64,000 nt of DNA from Roseibium sp. HPY-6 (GTDB lineage: Bacteria > Pseudomonadota > Alphaproteobacteria > Rhizobiales > Stappiaceae): contig NZ_JBEWCD010000002.1 of NCBI RefSeq assembly GCF_040530035.1, forward strand, positions 2,525,793 through 2,589,792, written 5' to 3'. The notes beneath the pieces were generated by a model. It did not search any database and was not told the origin of the DNA. It worked only from the letters and a program-made list of their open reading frames with translations. A program made the translations under genes and the position numbers. Positions 63,217 to 64,000 of the stretch are shown here, piece by piece (position 1 is the first letter of the stretch; every line of letters starts with the position of its first letter).

Positions 63217-63774
63217 ATGGCGGCTAGGGCTTCACGAAATTCGCAGGATTCAAAATCGGATATCCTTGCAGCTGCACTTGAGGTGATACGGCGATCAGGT
63301 GCGCCAAGTCTGACAATTGACGCAGTGGCCGAGGAGAGCGGGTTCTCAAAAGGCGGCGTGCTTTACAATTTTCCGACAAAAGACGCGCTTATAACTGGAA
63401 TGGTCGAGTTCCTTGTCGGCCAATTCGAAGCTGATGTTCTGGTCGCGCGCGAGAGCAATCTGAAATCAAAGTCGCCCACGCTCTGCGGGATGATCGACGT
63501 GACGGAGCGCTGGCTGGAAACAAGGCGCGATGTCGCACAGGCCATTCTGGCAACGACTGCCGATCGCCCGGAATTGAGCGAGCCTTTCTTGCGGGTGAAG
63601 GCGAAATTCAAGGCCGCGATAGCGGAAGAGACAGATCAGTTCGGAAAGGCAATGGCGATTTGGGCAAGCCTGGAAGGCCTGCATTTCTCGGTCGCACATT
63701 GCGTTTCGATACTGGATGAAAACGAACGGGCGCTGGTGTTGAGTGAGCTCCGCAATCGCCTTGAACAGGACTAG
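63217..63774 (+). CDS. TetR family transcriptional regulator
   Basis: The 185-residue protein has the TetR helix-turn-helix at about residues 15-60 (DILAAALEVIRRSGAPSLTIDAVAEE region, then FSKGGVLYNFPTKDALI). A C-terminal effector domain follows. ATG 63217 is preceded by two operator-like copies, which argues for autoregulation. An RND adaptor gene follows within 10 nt, so the regulator probably represses an efflux pump. Confidence 0.9.
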   Translation: MAARASRNSQDSKSDILAAALEVIRRSGAPSLTIDAVAEESGFSKGGVLYNFPTKDALITGMVEFLVGQFEADVLVARESNLKSKSPTLCGMIDVTERWLETRRDVAQAILATTADRPELSEPFLRVKAKFKAAIAEETDQFGKAMAIWASLEGLHFSVAHCVSILDENERALVLSELRNRLEQD

Positions 63775-63781
63775 GATGACC

Positions 63782-64000
63782 ATGGAGCACCTGATGTCGA
63801 GACTTCAAAGAGCTTCATTTGCCCGGGCGGCAGTGTTTCTGGTTGCCGCGGGCGTGTTGGCGGCCTGCCAGGACGATGCGGCCAATCCAATTGCAGAGGC
63901 CGAGGCAAAGCTGCACGCAGCGCCCCGGCCGGCCAAGATCTTCACGGTGACCGATCAGATCGGACTAATCGAGCGACGCTTTGCAGGGCGAGTGGCGGCC
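63782..64000 (+). CDS. RND efflux periplasmic adaptor (membrane-fusion protein), 5' part
   Basis: The frame runs off the window after 73 codons. It starts with a lipoprotein signal peptide (AAVFLVAAGVLAAC, lipobox LAAC), followed by an extended segment and the beginning of the adaptor (KIFTVTDQIGLIERRFAGRVAA), in which the R-x-F-x-G-R-V pattern is typical of RND adaptors. Starts at 63776, 63782 and 63794 are in frame; 63782 has AGGA 5 nt upstream. The inner-membrane pump gene would be expected beyond the window. Confidence 0.75.
   Translation, partial: MEHLMSRLQRASFARAAVFLVAAGVLAACQDDAANPIAEAEAKLHAAPRPAKIFTVTDQIGLIERRFAGRVAA

Noticed and set aside
1..64000. Mobile elements, prophage, CRISPR arrays, toxin-antitoxin pairs or restriction systems
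   Set aside because: I found no transposase, integrase, terminal inverted repeats, spaced identical repeats, nuclease-methylase pair or recognisable toxin. The gene order is mostly conserved housekeeping synteny.

Overview
The window is a 64 kb piece of chromosome, apparently from an alphaproteobacterium of the order Hyphomicrobiales (Rhizobiales). The gene order supports this: purF with cvpA upstream and a short-chain dehydrogenase downstream; rpsF-rpsR-rplI next to dnaB; fabD-fabG-acpP-fabF-mltG-yicC-gmk; lptF-lptG-lptD-surA-pdxA-rsmA divergent from pepA; purM-purN; a PerM-family gene followed by hdaA, ppk and ppx; and rnd near aspS. A marine member of the Stappiaceae (Roseibium/Labrenzia type) is my best guess. 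This is an inference from gene content and a VPLPA-CTERM-type protein, not a database match. Base composition looks uniformly moderate-to-high GC. I saw no insertion sequence, prophage, integrase, CRISPR array, rRNA or convincing tRNA.

Layout. 0.2-3.4 kb: der, an inositol-monophosphatase-family gene, a VOC protein and a small acidic orphan. 3.7-9.7 kb, minus strand: cvpA, purF and SDR; alr and radA; a PilZ gene. 9.9-13.4 kb, minus strand: dnaB and the rpsF-rpsR-rplI ribosomal operon with a visible promoter and terminator. 13.5-14.1 kb: an exported VPLPA-CTERM protein. 14.5-21 kb, plus strand: fatty-acid synthesis core genes, then mltG, yicC and gmk. 21-22.2 kb: a LysR regulator with a palindromic site. 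22.2-29.8 kb, minus strand: the LPS-export and outer-membrane-assembly operon with pdxA and rsmA, tightly coupled by 1-4 nt overlaps. 30-34.4 kb: pepA, a 38-residue exported microprotein, holC and an ABC-F ATPase. 34.5-47 kb is the most variable part: an exported serine hydrolase divergent from a membrane-anchored AraC regulator, a DUF4344 metallopeptidase, ndk, a YHYH protein, a molybdopterin oxidoreductase, an exported orphan, DUF983, a MocR regulator, an Asp-box protein and an exported amidohydrolase. 47-59 kb: purN, purM, a PerM-family permease, hdaA, ppk, ppx, rnd, an orphan ParA, an 81-residue orphan and aspS. 59-64 kb: an exported orphan, a PfkB kinase, a CSS-EAL phosphodiesterase, and a TetR regulator followed by the start of an RND efflux adaptor that runs off the window.

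How the parts work together. Most of the DNA is housekeeping: de novo purine synthesis (purF, purM, purN), replication (dnaB, holC, hdaA), translation (der, rpsF, rpsR, rplI, rsmA, aspS), type II fatty-acid synthesis, envelope biogenesis (alr, mltG, LPS transport, surA) and polyphosphate turnover (ppk, ppx). The accessory genes are mainly regulator-target pairs and exported proteins of unknown role.

I did not find a large unmistakable novel system. The best leads are small: an apparently catalytically dead SDR in the purF operon; a membrane AraC/esterase pair with a perfect 9-bp inverted repeat between them; tandem operators in front of a TetR/RND unit; tandem 11-nt direct repeats in front of a MocR gene; a LysR palindrome facing a possible small gene; a 38-residue exported microprotein; and an orphan ParA converging on an 81-residue orphan.
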